Of a stretch of DNA of 64,000 nucleotides, positions 9,207-17,664 are shown one piece after another; position 1 is the stretch's first letter; the number at the start of each line of letters is the position of its first letter. A program made the position numbers and the translations under genes. This DNA comes from Desulforamulus reducens MI-1 (GTDB lineage: Bacteria > Bacillota > Desulfotomaculia > Desulfotomaculales > Desulfotomaculaceae). The notes under the pieces are model-generated. The model did not search any database, had not been told where the DNA came from, and saw nothing but the letters and a program-made list of their open reading frames with translations. The stretch is taken from NCBI RefSeq assembly GCF_000016165.1, contig NC_009253.1:62001-126000 (forward strand). Reading direction: 5' to 3'.

Positions 9207-9274
9207 AAAAAAAGAAGTAGTATAGCAAAATGAGAGACTTCAGTCCCTCATTTTGCTATACTACTTCTTTTTTT
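9207..9274. terminator. Bidirectional terminator between rsmI and abrB
   Basis: A perfect 28-bp inverted repeat (9207-9234 and 9247-9274) with A-runs on the left and T-runs on the right, so it can act on both strands. The loop contains a further GACT/AGTC pair. Its right arm includes the last codons and stop of abrB, so coding sequence and terminator are shared. Confidence 0.93.
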
Positions 9275-9516
9275 ACGGATTCTCCCATGGCAGCAATGCA
9301 CTCATGACATACCATTTTTCCTTTGTAGTGAGTAACATCTGAAGCATTACCACAGAACACACAAGCCGGCTCGTATTTGCGCAAAATAATTTTCTCATTG
9401 TCTACGTAGATTTCTAGGGCGTCTTTTTCATCTATGCCCAGTGTACGGCGCAACTCGATGGGAATAACAACCCTACCCAGCTCGTCCACCTTACGAACAA
9501 TACCTGTGGATTTCAT
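9256..9516 (-). CDS. abrB: AbrB-family transition-state regulator
   Basis: An 86-residue DNA-binding protein with the N-terminal swapped-hairpin AbrB domain (M-K-S-T-G-I-V-R-K-V-D-E-L-G-R, then V-V-I-P-I-E-L-R-R-T-L). The C-terminal half carries C-V-F-C and V-C-H-E-C, a possible four-Cys zinc site. AbrB represses post-exponential genes in B. subtilis, and its place between rsmI and metG matches. A longer frame starts at 9540, but GGGGAGGG lies correctly for ATG 9516. It has its own sigma-A type promoter and shares its terminator with rsmI. The targets here are unknown. Confidence 0.9.
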   Translation of the reverse strand: MKSTGIVRKVDELGRVVIPIELRRTLGIDEKDALEIYVDNEKIILRKYEPACVFCGNASDVTHYKGKMVCHECIAAMGESVKKEVV

Positions 9517-9570
9517 TCCGCTTTCCCTCCCCTTATGCAATCGACACGATACCAGATTTTACTACAACTA

Positions 9571-9599
9571 ATCATACCAGTACTAACCGTAATAGTCAA
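9571..9599 (-). promoter_or_regulatory. Sigma-A type promoter of abrB
   Basis: On the minus strand TTGACT (9594-9599) and TATGAT (9571-9576) are separated by 17 bases, ahead of abrB. Near-consensus for a vegetative promoter. Confidence 0.7.
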
Positions 9600-9656
9600 T
9601 ATTTTACTTTTATTTTTGTAAGTAAATGGTATAAATTATTTAGTTATAGGGAAAAC

Positions 9657-9685
9657 TTGACAGGGGAAATAATGTTGTATAAAAT
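9657..9685 (+). promoter_or_regulatory. Sigma-A type promoter of the metG leader
   Basis: A perfect TTGACA at 9657-9662 and TAAAAT at 9680-9685, 17 bases apart, just upstream of the T-box leader. Confidence 0.7.
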
Positions 9686-9694
9686 CGTTTTGTA

Positions 9695-9957
9695 AAAGCA
9701 ATGATGGGATGAGTAAATCCCTTAAAGCCCTTTCAGAGAGCGGGGGGAGGTGAAAGCCCGCAGGGATAAAAGGATTGAACATGGCCCCAGAGCTACCGAT
9801 TCGAAGGGATTGCCCATTAGGGTCGGTCGGAAAAGCACCGTTACAGGCTTATTAGTGCCTAAGGCACTAACTAAGGCTGTTATCGTAAGGTGACAGTAAA
9901 TTAGGGTGGTACCGCGGGTAACAACCTCGCCCCTGCAAGGGAGCGGGGTTTTATTTT
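9695..9957 (+). promoter_or_regulatory. T-box riboswitch, methionine specifier, with terminator
   Basis: A tRNA-sensing leader upstream of metG. It contains the Stem I pieces CAGAGAGC and GGTGAAAGCC, a G-A-A-C followed by ATG near 9780 that is read as the Met specifier codon (purine follows), and the T-box core AGGGTGGTACCGCGG starting at 9903. A GC-rich stem about 9924-9951 followed by a T-run is the terminator. Uncharged tRNA-Met is expected to favour the antiterminator and switch on metG. Confidence 0.93.
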
Positions 9958-9983
9958 TTTATTTATATTAAAGAAGGGACGGG

Positions 9984-11540
9984 ATGGTTTTGAAAAAACC
10001 AAATTTTTATATTACAACCCCCATTTATTATCCCAGCGATAACCTGCATATCGGTCATGCCTACACCACTGTGGCAGCGGATACTATGGCTCGCTACAAA
10101 CGGTTAACCGGCTATGATGTCTGGTTTCTGACTGGTTCCGATGAACATGGCCAAAAAATTGAACGTGCTGCAAAAAATAAAAACCAAACACCTAAAGAAT
10201 ATGTGGACCATATTGTGTCAGGTTTTAAAAAACTGTGGGAAAGGTTAGATGTAAGTTATAATGACTTTATTCGGACCACCGATGAGCGTCATCATAAGGT
10301 GGTACAAAAGTTTTTCCAACAGCTTTTCGATCAAGGAGACATCTATAAATCGGAATATGAGGGCTGGTACTGTACGCCCTGTGAAACCTTCTTTACCGAA
10401 TATCAACTAGCAGAGGGTAAATGTCCTGACTGTCAGCGGGAGGTAGAAAAGGTCCGGGAAGAAAGCTATTTCTTTCGTCAGTCCAAATATGCTGAGCGCT
10501 GGTTAAAATTTATTGAAGAGAATCCGGAATTTATCCAGCCGGTTTCCCGCCGCAATGAAATGGTAAGCTTTGTAAAACAGGGACTGGAAGACCTATGTGT
10601 ATCCAGAACCACCTTTGACTGGGGTATCCGAGTTCCCTTTGATCCTAAACACGTGGTCTATGTTTGGGTGGATGCCCTAACCAATTATATTTCTGCCTTA
10701 GGCTATGACACAGGGGATAACAGCCTTTTTCAAAAGTTTTGGCCCGCCGATATTCACCTGATGGCGAAAGATATTGTGCGCTTTCATGCCATTATTTGGC
10801 CTATTCTGCTGATGGCCCTAGATTTACCACTACCCAAAAAAGTTATTGCCCATGGCTGGTTGTTGCTGGACAGTGGAAAAATGTCAAAGTCCAAGGGCAA
10901 TGTGGTGGATCCCCACGTGTTAATTGATAAGTATGGTGTGGATGCAGTTCGTTACTTCTTATTAAGAGAGCTGCCCTTTGGCTCTGATGGGTTGTACTCC
11001 GAAGAAGCCCTGGTAAAACGGATTAATACTGACTTAGCCAACGATTATGGCAACTTGTTATCCCGATCGGCCACCATGATGGAAAAATACCAACAGGGTG
11101 TGCTGCAGACACCTGGTGCACCCGAGGGTCCTGATGAGGAATTAATTGACCTGGCCACCGCTACACCTAAATTGGTGGAAGAATACATGGAGAAAAGTGA
11201 ACTATCCAATGCCCTGGCAGCCATCTGGCAGATGGTTGGCAGAGCCAACAAGTATTTGGAGGAAACCGCTCCCTGGACCCTGGCAAAAAATAACGAGACT
11301 GAAAGATTGAATACTGTTTTGTATAATGTAGCGGAAGTAATGCGTTTTGCTACGATTATGATTACTCCCTTTATGCCCCAGCTGCCAAAGCGAGTATGGC
11401 CACAACTGGGCATTGAGGATCAGACAGAAATCCATACCTGGGAAAGCCTACGGTGGGGTAAACTTCCTGTTGGTACCACCGTTAAGCGGGGTGAAGTGCT
11501 GTTCCCCCGCATTGATCTTAAAACCCTGGAACAGGCCTAA
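9984..11540 (+). CDS. metG: Methionyl-tRNA synthetase
   Basis: Charges tRNA-Met. Class I signatures are present: H-I-G-H at residues 22-25 and K-M-S-K-S near residue 298. A knuckle with C-T-P-C and C-P-D-C binds one zinc ion. The anticodon-binding helical domain follows. At 518 residues it ends without the C-terminal EMAP-like tRNA-binding domain that B. subtilis-type MetG carries, so it is a short form. It is controlled by the T-box directly upstream. Start ATG 9984 is preceded by AAGAAGGGACGGG. Confidence 0.96.
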   Translation: MVLKKPNFYITTPIYYPSDNLHIGHAYTTVAADTMARYKRLTGYDVWFLTGSDEHGQKIERAAKNKNQTPKEYVDHIVSGFKKLWERLDVSYNDFIRTTDERHHKVVQKFFQQLFDQGDIYKSEYEGWYCTPCETFFTEYQLAEGKCPDCQREVEKVREESYFFRQSKYAERWLKFIEENPEFIQPVSRRNEMVSFVKQGLEDLCVSRTTFDWGIRVPFDPKHVVYVWVDALTNYISALGYDTGDNSLFQKFWPADIHLMAKDIVRFHAIIWPILLMALDLPLPKKVIAHGWLLLDSGKMSKSKGNVVDPHVLIDKYGVDAVRYFLLRELPFGSDGLYSEEALVKRINTDLANDYGNLLSRSATMMEKYQQGVLQTPGAPEGPDEELIDLATATPKLVEEYMEKSELSNALAAIWQMVGRANKYLEETAPWTLAKNNETERLNTVLYNVAEVMRFATIMITPFMPQLPKRVWPQLGIEDQTEIHTWESLRWGKLPVGTTVKRGEVLFPRIDLKTLEQA

Positions 11541-11553
11541 ATTTTGGTTATGA

Positions 11554-11600
11554 TACCATGGGTGGTGTTAATGAAGGTATCCATAACACCACCCATGGTA
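11554..11600 (+). terminator. Long hairpin after metG
   Basis: A perfect 17-bp inverted repeat (11554-11570, 11584-11600) with a 13-base loop directly after the metG stop. The following tract ATTCTTTATT is T-rich but broken, so it is a probable terminator. Confidence 0.75.
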
Positions 11601-11611
11601 ATTCTTTATTA

Positions 11612-11644
11612 AGCCGTCAGCTAAGTTTTCTTTAGCTGATGGCT
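11612..11644. repeat. Hairpin with TTTTC loop before tatD
   Basis: Fourteen paired positions including G-T wobbles around a TTTTC loop. Its right side, GCTGATGGCTAAT (11635-11647), recurs exactly at 13237-13249, so it belongs to a small dispersed repeat. Confidence 0.6.
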
Positions 11645-11665
11645 AATTAGAAAAGGAGGTTCACA

Positions 11666-12439
11666 ATGCTGATTGATTCCCATGCCCACCTTGATAACGA
11701 ACGTTTTCTAGAAGATCAGGCAGAGGTGATAGCCCGTTGTAAGGAAAAATTGACGGCAGTTATCAATGTGGGATATGATCTTGCATCTTCCCGGAGATCC
11801 CTTGAACTGGCCGAGACCTACCCATTTATTTATGCTGCGGTGGGTGTACACCCCCATGACGCAAAGGAAGCTTCGGGGAATTATTTACACCAAATCAAGG
11901 AAATGGCAGGCCATCCTAGGGTGGTGGCCATTGGGGAGATCGGACTGGATTATTATTATGACTTATCCCCCAGGGAGACCCAACAAAGGGTATTCCGAGA
12001 ACAACTACGCTTGGCCAAGGAATTAAATAAACCCTATATCATTCATAATCGTGATGCCCATGCTGATATTATGCAGATCCTACGGGAAGAAGCACCCTAC
12101 CCGGCAGGGGGAGTGATGCACTGCTTTTCGGCAAGTTGGGAGATTGCGCAGGAATGTATCAAACTGGGTTTGTATGTATCACTGGCAGGTCCCGTAACTT
12201 TTTCCAATGCCGGAAAACTAAAGGATATCGCCAGGCAGGTTCCGGTGGATTATTTATTGGTGGAGACCGATTGCCCCTATCTAACACCGGTACCCCATCG
12301 GGGTAAGCGGAATGAGCCAGTCTATGTTCAACATGTGGTGGATCATGTGGCCAAATTAAGAAATATGGCTGCCGAGGAACTGTCCCAAATAACGGCGGAG
12401 AATACTTGTCGGCTTTTTAATTTACCCATAGTGAAATAA
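11666..12439 (+). CDS. TatD-family metal-dependent hydrolase (YabD)
   Basis: A 257-residue TIM-barrel hydrolase. Metal ligands expected for TatD are visible: D-S-H-A-H-L-D at the N-terminus, G-E-I-G-L-D-Y-Y near residue 91, H-N-R-D-A near residue 127, M-H-C-F-S near residue 151 and E-T-D-C-P near residue 202. TatD proteins are magnesium-dependent nucleases or deacylases; the exact substrate is not settled. It follows metG, as yabD does in B. subtilis. AAAAGGAGG precedes ATG 11666. Confidence 0.9.
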   Translation: MLIDSHAHLDNERFLEDQAEVIARCKEKLTAVINVGYDLASSRRSLELAETYPFIYAAVGVHPHDAKEASGNYLHQIKEMAGHPRVVAIGEIGLDYYYDLSPRETQQRVFREQLRLAKELNKPYIIHNRDAHADIMQILREEAPYPAGGVMHCFSASWEIAQECIKLGLYVSLAGPVTFSNAGKLKDIARQVPVDYLLVETDCPYLTPVPHRGKRNEPVYVQHVVDHVAKLRNMAAEELSQITAENTCRLFNLPIVK

Positions 12440-12471
12440 AGCAAATAGGTTTCCTTCTAGGGGGGATTGTT

Positions 12472-13002
12472 TTGGAAAAGGAGCAGGGATTGGTGCTGGT
12501 CTTTACCGGTAACGGCAAAGGGAAAACCACTGCTGCCCTGGGATTAGCCATGAGATCCTGGGGACACCAAATGAAGATACTGATCTTGCAATTTATTAAG
12601 GGTCGGCAATGCGGCGAGCATCTGGCAGCCCAGCGCATGAAGCCGGGCCTGGAAATTAGGCCGTTGGGCATGGGATTTATCCAATTTCATGACCCGGAGG
12701 ATATGAAGCGTCAAAGGATTGCAGCCAGTGAAGCGATGAAGGAAGTAGAGTCTACAATGTTATCTGGACAATATCATTTGCTGATTTTGGATGAAATTCT
12801 CTATGCAATAAAATATGGCTTAATAGAACTGGGGGATGTTTTATCTTTACTGGACAATAAACCAGGGTCACTTCATCTAGTGCTCACTGGACGGGATGTG
12901 CCACCGGAAATTGTGGAGCGTGCAGACCTTGTGACGGAAATGAGGGAGATTAAGCATCCCTTTAAGCAGGGTATCCCTGCCCAAAAAGGAATTGAGTTTT
13001 AG
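12472..13002 (+). CDS. cobO: Corrinoid adenosyltransferase, CobA/CobO type
   Basis: Transfers the adenosyl group of ATP to a cob(I)alamin-type corrinoid, making the coenzyme B12 form. The 176-residue protein has the P-loop variant G-N-G-K-G-K-T-T-A-A near residue 14, Q-F-I-K-G near residue 40 and L-D-E-I near residue 103, in CobA/CobO order. TTG 12472 with GGGGGA upstream is the start. It sits alone after tatD, where B. subtilis would have yabE and rnmV, and has no corrinoid genes beside it here. It probably serves B12 salvage or synthesis encoded elsewhere. Confidence 0.88.
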   Translation: MEKEQGLVLVFTGNGKGKTTAALGLAMRSWGHQMKILILQFIKGRQCGEHLAAQRMKPGLEIRPLGMGFIQFHDPEDMKRQRIAASEAMKEVESTMLSGQYHLLILDEILYAIKYGLIELGDVLSLLDNKPGSLHLVLTGRDVPPEIVERADLVTEMREIKHPFKQGIPAQKGIEF

Positions 13003-13123
13003 AAGGCTAGTCTATGGGGTCAGCTTTTAGCCATGAGCCGTAAGTTTTTTGTAATGGATATTGTCGGGCTGTGCACGAGCTTTTAGGCGTTAGTAGTATA
13101 AAAAATTTAAAATAAAAATTAAA

Positions 13124-13157
13124 TGGCTAATAGCTAATGCTTAATAGCTATTAGCCA
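13124..13157. repeat. 13-bp inverted repeat in the cobO/SPOCS intergenic region
   Basis: Arms 13124-13136 and 13145-13157 (TGGCTAATAGCTA and its complement). The whole 13003-13251 gap holds variants of the GGCTAAT/AGCTAA motif, including the copy at 13237-13249 shared with 11635-11647. No gene is seen in the gap. Confidence 0.6.
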
Positions 13158-13251
13158 AATTCCAATAGCATGAAAAAAGCCTATGACCCAAAGGAGGATT
13201 CCAACTAAAGACCTCATAAAAAGCTAAAAGCTGAAGGCTGATGGCTAATCT

Positions 13252-14298
13252 TTAAAAGGGTGCAAAGACCAAATCATCCATAAGCACAGAACAAGTGTTG
13301 TGGGGCTCCGGGGTAAAAACAAAGCCGATGGTGGCAGAGGCGGTGCCCTCAGGTGCAGTACCAGTGATACGGAATTGACGATAGGTATCACTTAGGTCTT
13401 GGGAATGGATGGTTTGATCAACTGTGCTAATGGGGTTGCCGGAGGCATCCAAGAACATGACCTGGGCCAATAGGGTAAAGCAGCAGGGATCTGTCATTTT
13501 TTCTAAAGACCTGGCCCAGAAAGTAAGTTCATAGGATTGACCGCCCACAACATTGGGAACGTTTTGGGCTAGGCTGGCGGGGCGGGTGGGGCAGACTCCG
13601 ATCTCTACAGCTTCTCCGGTTCTACCGGCAGGGTTGGGTCCCACATTGGTACCTTGCCAATTACTAGGGACATCACCAATAAAATCCTCAAAGGTATCTT
13701 GAATACCCAGTGTAGCAGTTTCACAACCATTAGGGAAGATGGAAATAAACATCTGGGTTGCTTCAACAATTTTAATTAAGAAGGATACAGTGGCAGTTTG
13801 TTGAATGCGAATGGATTTGTGTAAATCAAAATCTACACTGAGATCCACATTCCGAAAATCAATTTCTATATTTTGCGAGTTCATAACGATTAAAGGCGGT
13901 TTAAGATCAATAACCTTTGTAAACTCAATGTCCTCACCCATATGGCGAACATCATCTAGTTTGTTAACATAAAAAATCTGTTTATGAATGGTTCCAAAAA
14001 TTCGAATACCTTTCAGCTCTCTAGGTCCACAAACAGCATCTCCCACGTGTATGGTGGCCGTAGGACTGGTGCATTGCCCAGAATTGTGGCCTGGATAAGG
14101 ATAGGGCTTCCCAGAGGTATTGGCAGGTATTCCCCCAAAGATCGGTTCTCCTTCCAGATCCCTAACCACCACATCAATGTGGTCTACTTTTTTTGCCTGC
14201 TCATCTAAGCAGGTAACATTTTCTACCGTTACCGATGTCACTACATCGCCGATTACCACCGGTAAATTTACCAGTTGGCAGACAGTGCCGTTCGGCAT
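13252..14298 (-). CDS. SPOCS (DUF3794)-domain protein with C-terminal beta-sandwich-like region
   Basis: About 348 residues. The N-terminal half (to about residue 180) resembles SPOCS/DUF3794 domains of spore-coat morphogenesis proteins, with the segment G-T-I-H-K-Q-I-F-Y-V-N-K. The C-terminal part looks like a galactose-binding or jelly-roll fold: F-E-D-F, then Y-E-L-T-F-W-A-R and a terminal D-D-L-V-F. It is a clear paralogue of 28038-29162, sharing K-K-V-D-H-I-D-V-V-V-R-D-L-E. There is no signal peptide, so it is probably cytoplasmic in the mother cell and assembled on the spore. ATG 14298 has GAAGGAGG eight bases upstream; TTG 14304 is the longer option. Role is inferred only. Confidence 0.7.
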   Translation of the reverse strand: MPNGTVCQLVNLPVVIGDVVTSVTVENVTCLDEQAKKVDHIDVVVRDLEGEPIFGGIPANTSGKPYPYPGHNSGQCTSPTATIHVGDAVCGPRELKGIRIFGTIHKQIFYVNKLDDVRHMGEDIEFTKVIDLKPPLIVMNSQNIEIDFRNVDLSVDFDLHKSIRIQQTATVSFLIKIVEATQMFISIFPNGCETATLGIQDTFEDFIGDVPSNWQGTNVGPNPAGRTGEAVEIGVCPTRPASLAQNVPNVVGGQSYELTFWARSLEKMTDPCCFTLLAQVMFLDASGNPISTVDQTIHSQDLSDTYRQFRITGTAPEGTASATIGFVFTPEPHNTCSVLMDDLVFAPF

Positions 14299-14529
14299 AA
14301 ACAAAACCTCCTTCTATATCCTACTGGCCAAGCTGGAACTACGGAAAGCATGACCGGGTGGCATATTATATTCAGTAAATAGACCAAACAAGGCGTGTCC
14401 CCATGAAATAAATAGAAGAAGGCAAAGCCCCCCAATGAATGGCATATTTTTGCAATTACTGGAATATATTGATTCCAAGTGGCATTTACATTGTCTTAGG
14501 GGGGAATCATTATCGGTATCGAATATAGA

Positions 14530-15357
14530 ATGTTATGGCAAGAAAAGGCCTGTCGGCTCCTCTTAGGGGTACTCTGCCTGCAAGTAGCCTTTTTTATTTA
14601 TTGTCTCTGCTGTGCCAACCACCTGGTGATTATTGTGGATGGTCGAAAAATACCCGTTATTCACTTTCAAGGTTCAGTGGCGGATGCATTGGATAAGGCA
14701 CAGGTAACTTTAAGAAGAGCTGACATTGTTGAACCATCCTTAAGTTCTCGGGTTAGGGAGGATATACACATTTTTGTTACCAGGGTCCATACCAAGGAGA
14801 TAACAAATCAAGAAGTTATTCAATATAAGATTCTCAAAAAACTTGATTACAATCTGCACACAGGAGAACAGAAAGTTTTACAATATGGAAAAATTGGCCT
14901 GAAACGTAAATATGTTCAGATAACCTATCAGAATGGTAAGGAAGTAAAGAGGGAGACGTTAAGAACCCAGGTTATTCGTAAACCGAAGCCCCAGGTAATT
15001 GCCTATGGTGCTGCAAAAGCTGTTTCCCGAGGTGTATCCCGACCTACCAAGGGAGGGGCTATCCGGAATTATAGTAACCTAGTACAGGATGGGAAAACCA
15101 TCACTGTGGTTTCCACTGCCTACACCAATACTGGTCGCCGCACAGCCACAGGTGTTTATCCCTCAGAGGGGATGGTGGCAGTGGATCCAAAGGTTATTCC
15201 CCTGGGGACAAAATTATATATTGAAAAATACGGCTTTGCCGTGGCTGCAGATACAGGAGGCGACATAAAAGGTAATCGAGTCGACGTATTCTTTGGTTCA
15301 TACAATCAAGCCATTAAATGGGGTAGACGTACGGTAAAGGTGCAAATCCTGGAATAA
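14530..15357 (+). CDS. 3D-domain cell-wall protein, YabE-like (first of two)
   Basis: A 275-residue exported protein. An N-terminal hydrophobic segment (about residues 9-28) is followed by a DUF348-like part, a G5-like part near residues 90-160 and a C-terminal 3D domain. The 3D signatures are T-A-Y-T near residue 196, A-V-D-P-K-V-I-P-L-G-T near residue 217 and A-A-D-T-G-G near residue 238, whose aspartates give the domain its name and match MltA-type lytic enzymes. A role in peptidoglycan cleavage is likely, perhaps during germination or sporulation. The Shine-Dalgarno GGGGGG near 14500 is far from ATG 14530, so the start could be further upstream. Confidence 0.82.
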   Translation: MLWQEKACRLLLGVLCLQVAFFIYCLCCANHLVIIVDGRKIPVIHFQGSVADALDKAQVTLRRADIVEPSLSSRVREDIHIFVTRVHTKEITNQEVIQYKILKKLDYNLHTGEQKVLQYGKIGLKRKYVQITYQNGKEVKRETLRTQVIRKPKPQVIAYGAAKAVSRGVSRPTKGGAIRNYSNLVQDGKTITVVSTAYTNTGRRTATGVYPSEGMVAVDPKVIPLGTKLYIEKYGFAVAADTGGDIKGNRVDVFFGSYNQAIKWGRRTVKVQILE

Positions 15358-15540
15358 TCAAGCAGAGGTCAATTTGTTGGTAGTCTAAAAATTTGCCATC
15401 TCTGTTGTTACAGGGGGGAATTTGTATGAATTTTTGTAAAGGGAAGTCCATTTTGCTGGTAGAATATGGTTAAGAGTAAGACTTAGAGGCTAGCTAAAGC
15501 CTATAAAGGTAATAGTTGGCAGAGCTAAGGAGGGACTTTT

Positions 15541-16470
15541 ATGAATTGGTGCCCCGTGGAATGGCCTACGAAACCTAGACCCACGTTAGCAAACATAGAA
15601 GCGAAACAGTCGGGTAAAAAGGCGACCATGGCAGGACTCTTGGGACTATCTGTTTTGGTTTTGATGGCATCGGTGGTTCTAGGTTATGCTCTGTGGTCGC
15701 AAAGTATAACTGTGTCAGAAATTATTAACGAAACAGAAGGCTTTATTCATGAGGTGGTAACTGGCAAGTTACCAGTAACCCTTCAGGTGGATGGAAAAAC
15801 AACTGTTTTACAAACAACCAGTAAAACTGTCCAGGGGTTATTGGAGGAGCAGAGGATTGGTTTAAAGCCGGAAGACAAAGTTTTTCCGGCTCTTAGTGCG
15901 CCAATTAAAAAGAATATCAAGGTCCAGGTGATTCGGGTAGAAGTTAAAAAGGAATATCATAATTTACCTGTACCGTTTACCACTGAACGCATGGCCAGTC
16001 AAGAAATGCCCCGGGGTTTTGCCAGAAAAGTAAGGAATGGCAAAGAAGGTCTGCAAAAAGAGGTTTGGTCTGTCCGTTATGAAGATGGAGTAGAAGTGAG
16101 CCGTATCTGTGAAGCCAGGGAGATTATACAACAACCAGTTAACGCTCTGGTCCAGTATGGCACCCTGAGCAATGTAAACCGTGGGGGGGAGAACCTTCGT
16201 ATTAATAGAGCCATGGAAATGTTGGCAACCGGATATTCTTACACGGGCTATAACACCGCCACTGGTGTAGTACCCCGTCCGGGTATTGCGGCAGTTGATC
16301 CCAGAGTAATTCCACTGGGTACAAGGCTGTATGTAGAAGGATACGGGAAAGCCACGGCCCTGGATACTGGTGGGGCCATTCAGGGGGGGCGGATTGACTT
16401 GTTTTATGAGACAGAGGCCGAAGCTCTTCAATGGGGAAAAAGAAATACTAGGGTTTATGTTTTAGAGTAA
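15541..16470 (+). CDS. 3D-domain cell-wall protein, YabE-like (second of two)
   Basis: A 309-residue paralogue of the preceding gene. It has a cytoplasmic head, one membrane anchor (about residues 30-55), a DUF348-like ubiquitin-fold region (L-Q-V-D-G-K-T-T, then T-V-Q-G-L-L), a G5-like region near residues 140-215 and the 3D domain: A-T-G-Y-S, A-V-D-P-R-V-I-P-L-G-T and A-L-D-T-G-G. Such proteins resemble resuscitation-promoting factors and are thought to cleave peptidoglycan outside the membrane. AAGGAGG lies before ATG 15541. The DNA-processing gene rnmV that follows yabE in B. subtilis is absent here. Confidence 0.85.
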   Translation: MNWCPVEWPTKPRPTLANIEAKQSGKKATMAGLLGLSVLVLMASVVLGYALWSQSITVSEIINETEGFIHEVVTGKLPVTLQVDGKTTVLQTTSKTVQGLLEEQRIGLKPEDKVFPALSAPIKKNIKVQVIRVEVKKEYHNLPVPFTTERMASQEMPRGFARKVRNGKEGLQKEVWSVRYEDGVEVSRICEAREIIQQPVNALVQYGTLSNVNRGGENLRINRAMEMLATGYSYTGYNTATGVVPRPGIAAVDPRVIPLGTRLYVEGYGKATALDTGGAIQGGRIDLFYETEAEALQWGKRNTRVYVLE

Positions 16471-16495
16471 GGGGGGGAGTGTCTCCTATTTTTTA

Positions 16496-16524
16496 TTGTA
16501 TCCCAGGACATTTCGTTGTAATAT
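16496..16524 (+). promoter_or_regulatory. Putative sigma-A promoter of the thi operon
   Basis: TTGTAT (16496-16501) and TAATAT (16519-16524) with a 17-base spacer, just before the TPP aptamer. Confidence 0.5.
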
Positions 16525-16548
16525 AGGATTATTAACTAAATATTTGGT

Positions 16549-16632
16549 TCACAGGGGAGCGCAAGCTGAGAAAGGTAAGACCTGACCCTCAAAACCTGAT
16601 CTGGATAATACCAGCGAAGGGAGTGATGTACA
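16549..16632 (+). promoter_or_regulatory. TPP riboswitch (THI element)
   Basis: Contains the hallmark pieces GGGGAGC, GCTGAGA, GACC and ACCTGATCTGGATAATACCAG followed by CGAAGGGA. It lies upstream of thiDSGHFE and should switch the operon off when thiamine pyrophosphate is plentiful. Confidence 0.96.
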
Positions 16633-16648
16633 CACAAGTGATAATTTT

Positions 16649-16690
16649 GGTGTGCTTCCTTTCTATATCTGGGAGCACACCTTTGCTTTT
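16649..16690 (+). terminator. Regulatory terminator of the TPP riboswitch
   Basis: An 11-bp stem (16649-16659 with 16671-16681, one G-T pair) followed by TTTGCTTTTC, placed between the aptamer and thiD, as expected for transcription attenuation. Confidence 0.8.
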
Positions 16691-16801
16691 CTAATAGCCC
16701 AGCACCAATTTGTCAGAAAAGGATCTTCTTATTCAAGTGAAGAGGACGAAATGTCTTTTATCATCCGATTAAACGAGACTGTTTAAATGGGGGAGAAAAG
16801 G

Positions 16802-17605
16802 ATGAAAAATGTATTAACCATAGCAGGCTCGGATTCCTGTGGCGGGGCGGGTATTCAAGCAGATATTAAAACCTTTAGTGCCCTTGGTACCTATGGTATG
16901 AGTGTCATTACTGCCATAACGGCCCAAAACACAATGGGAGTTTTTAAAGTAACCGAATTGGAGGAAGAAATTGTTGCAGCCCAAATTAATTGTATTTATG
17001 AAGATATCAAAGTGGATGCAGTAAAAATTGGTATGGTATCCAACAGTATCATTATAAAAACCATTGCCCAGTGCTTGAGGAAACATGCTGCCAAAAATAT
17101 TGTGATTGATCCGGTGATGGTATCTAAAAGTAAATATAAACTGTTGAGACCCGAGGCCTGTGAAGCACTGGTTAGTTTTTTGTTTCCCCTGGCCCAGGTG
17201 GTTACCCCAAACATACCTGAGGCCGAGGTGATCCTTGGGAAAAGGATTCAAAATGTAGAGCATATGCAGGAAGCGGCAGTGGCCATACACAAAATGGGGC
17301 CTGCCAATGTTATTGTTAAAGGCGGTCACCTGCCAGGGGATGCTGTTGATGTACTTTTTGATGGTCAAAAATTTACATTGCTGAGTGACGTGAGGATTGC
17401 TACAAAAAACACCCATGGTACCGGTTGTACCTTTTCCTCAGCCATTGCAGCCAGTTTAGCCAAGGGTTTCAATATTCGGGAAGCCTTTGGGGCAGCCAAA
17501 GAATATATCCATGGGGCTATTGAAAATTCCTTCAGCATTGGCCAGGGGGTGGGACCGACCCATCATTTTTACTCCCTTTATAAAAGGGCCGGATTAGTGG
17601 ACTGA
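16802..17605 (+). CDS. thiD: Hydroxymethylpyrimidine/phosphomethylpyrimidine kinase
   Basis: Phosphorylates HMP and HMP-P to give HMP-PP, the pyrimidine half of thiamine. The ribokinase-fold protein of 267 residues has I-A-G-S-D-S-C-G-G-A-G-I-Q-A-D near the N-terminus, the second substrate motif V-I-D-P-V-M-V near residue 101, and the anion-hole motif G-T-G-C-T-F-S-S-A near residue 207. ATG 16787 is also in frame, but the GGGGGAGAAAAGG purine stretch between the two ATGs is the ribosome site for 16802. First gene after the TPP riboswitch. No thiC or thiM is seen nearby. Confidence 0.95.
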   Translation: MKNVLTIAGSDSCGGAGIQADIKTFSALGTYGMSVITAITAQNTMGVFKVTELEEEIVAAQINCIYEDIKVDAVKIGMVSNSIIIKTIAQCLRKHAAKNIVIDPVMVSKSKYKLLRPEACEALVSFLFPLAQVVTPNIPEAEVILGKRIQNVEHMQEAAVAIHKMGPANVIVKGGHLPGDAVDVLFDGQKFTLLSDVRIATKNTHGTGCTFSSAIAASLAKGFNIREAFGAAKEYIHGAIENSFSIGQGVGPTHHFYSLYKRAGLVD

Positions 17606-17664
17606 ATAATCGTAATGTTAAACCTAACATGTTTAAACCTTATAGGTGCTGCGGGGGGATAGAA

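Noticed and set aside
16814-17416. A 200-residue minus-strand open frame opposite thiD.
   Set aside because: It is the shadow of thiD, which has all kinase motifs and a ribosome site.
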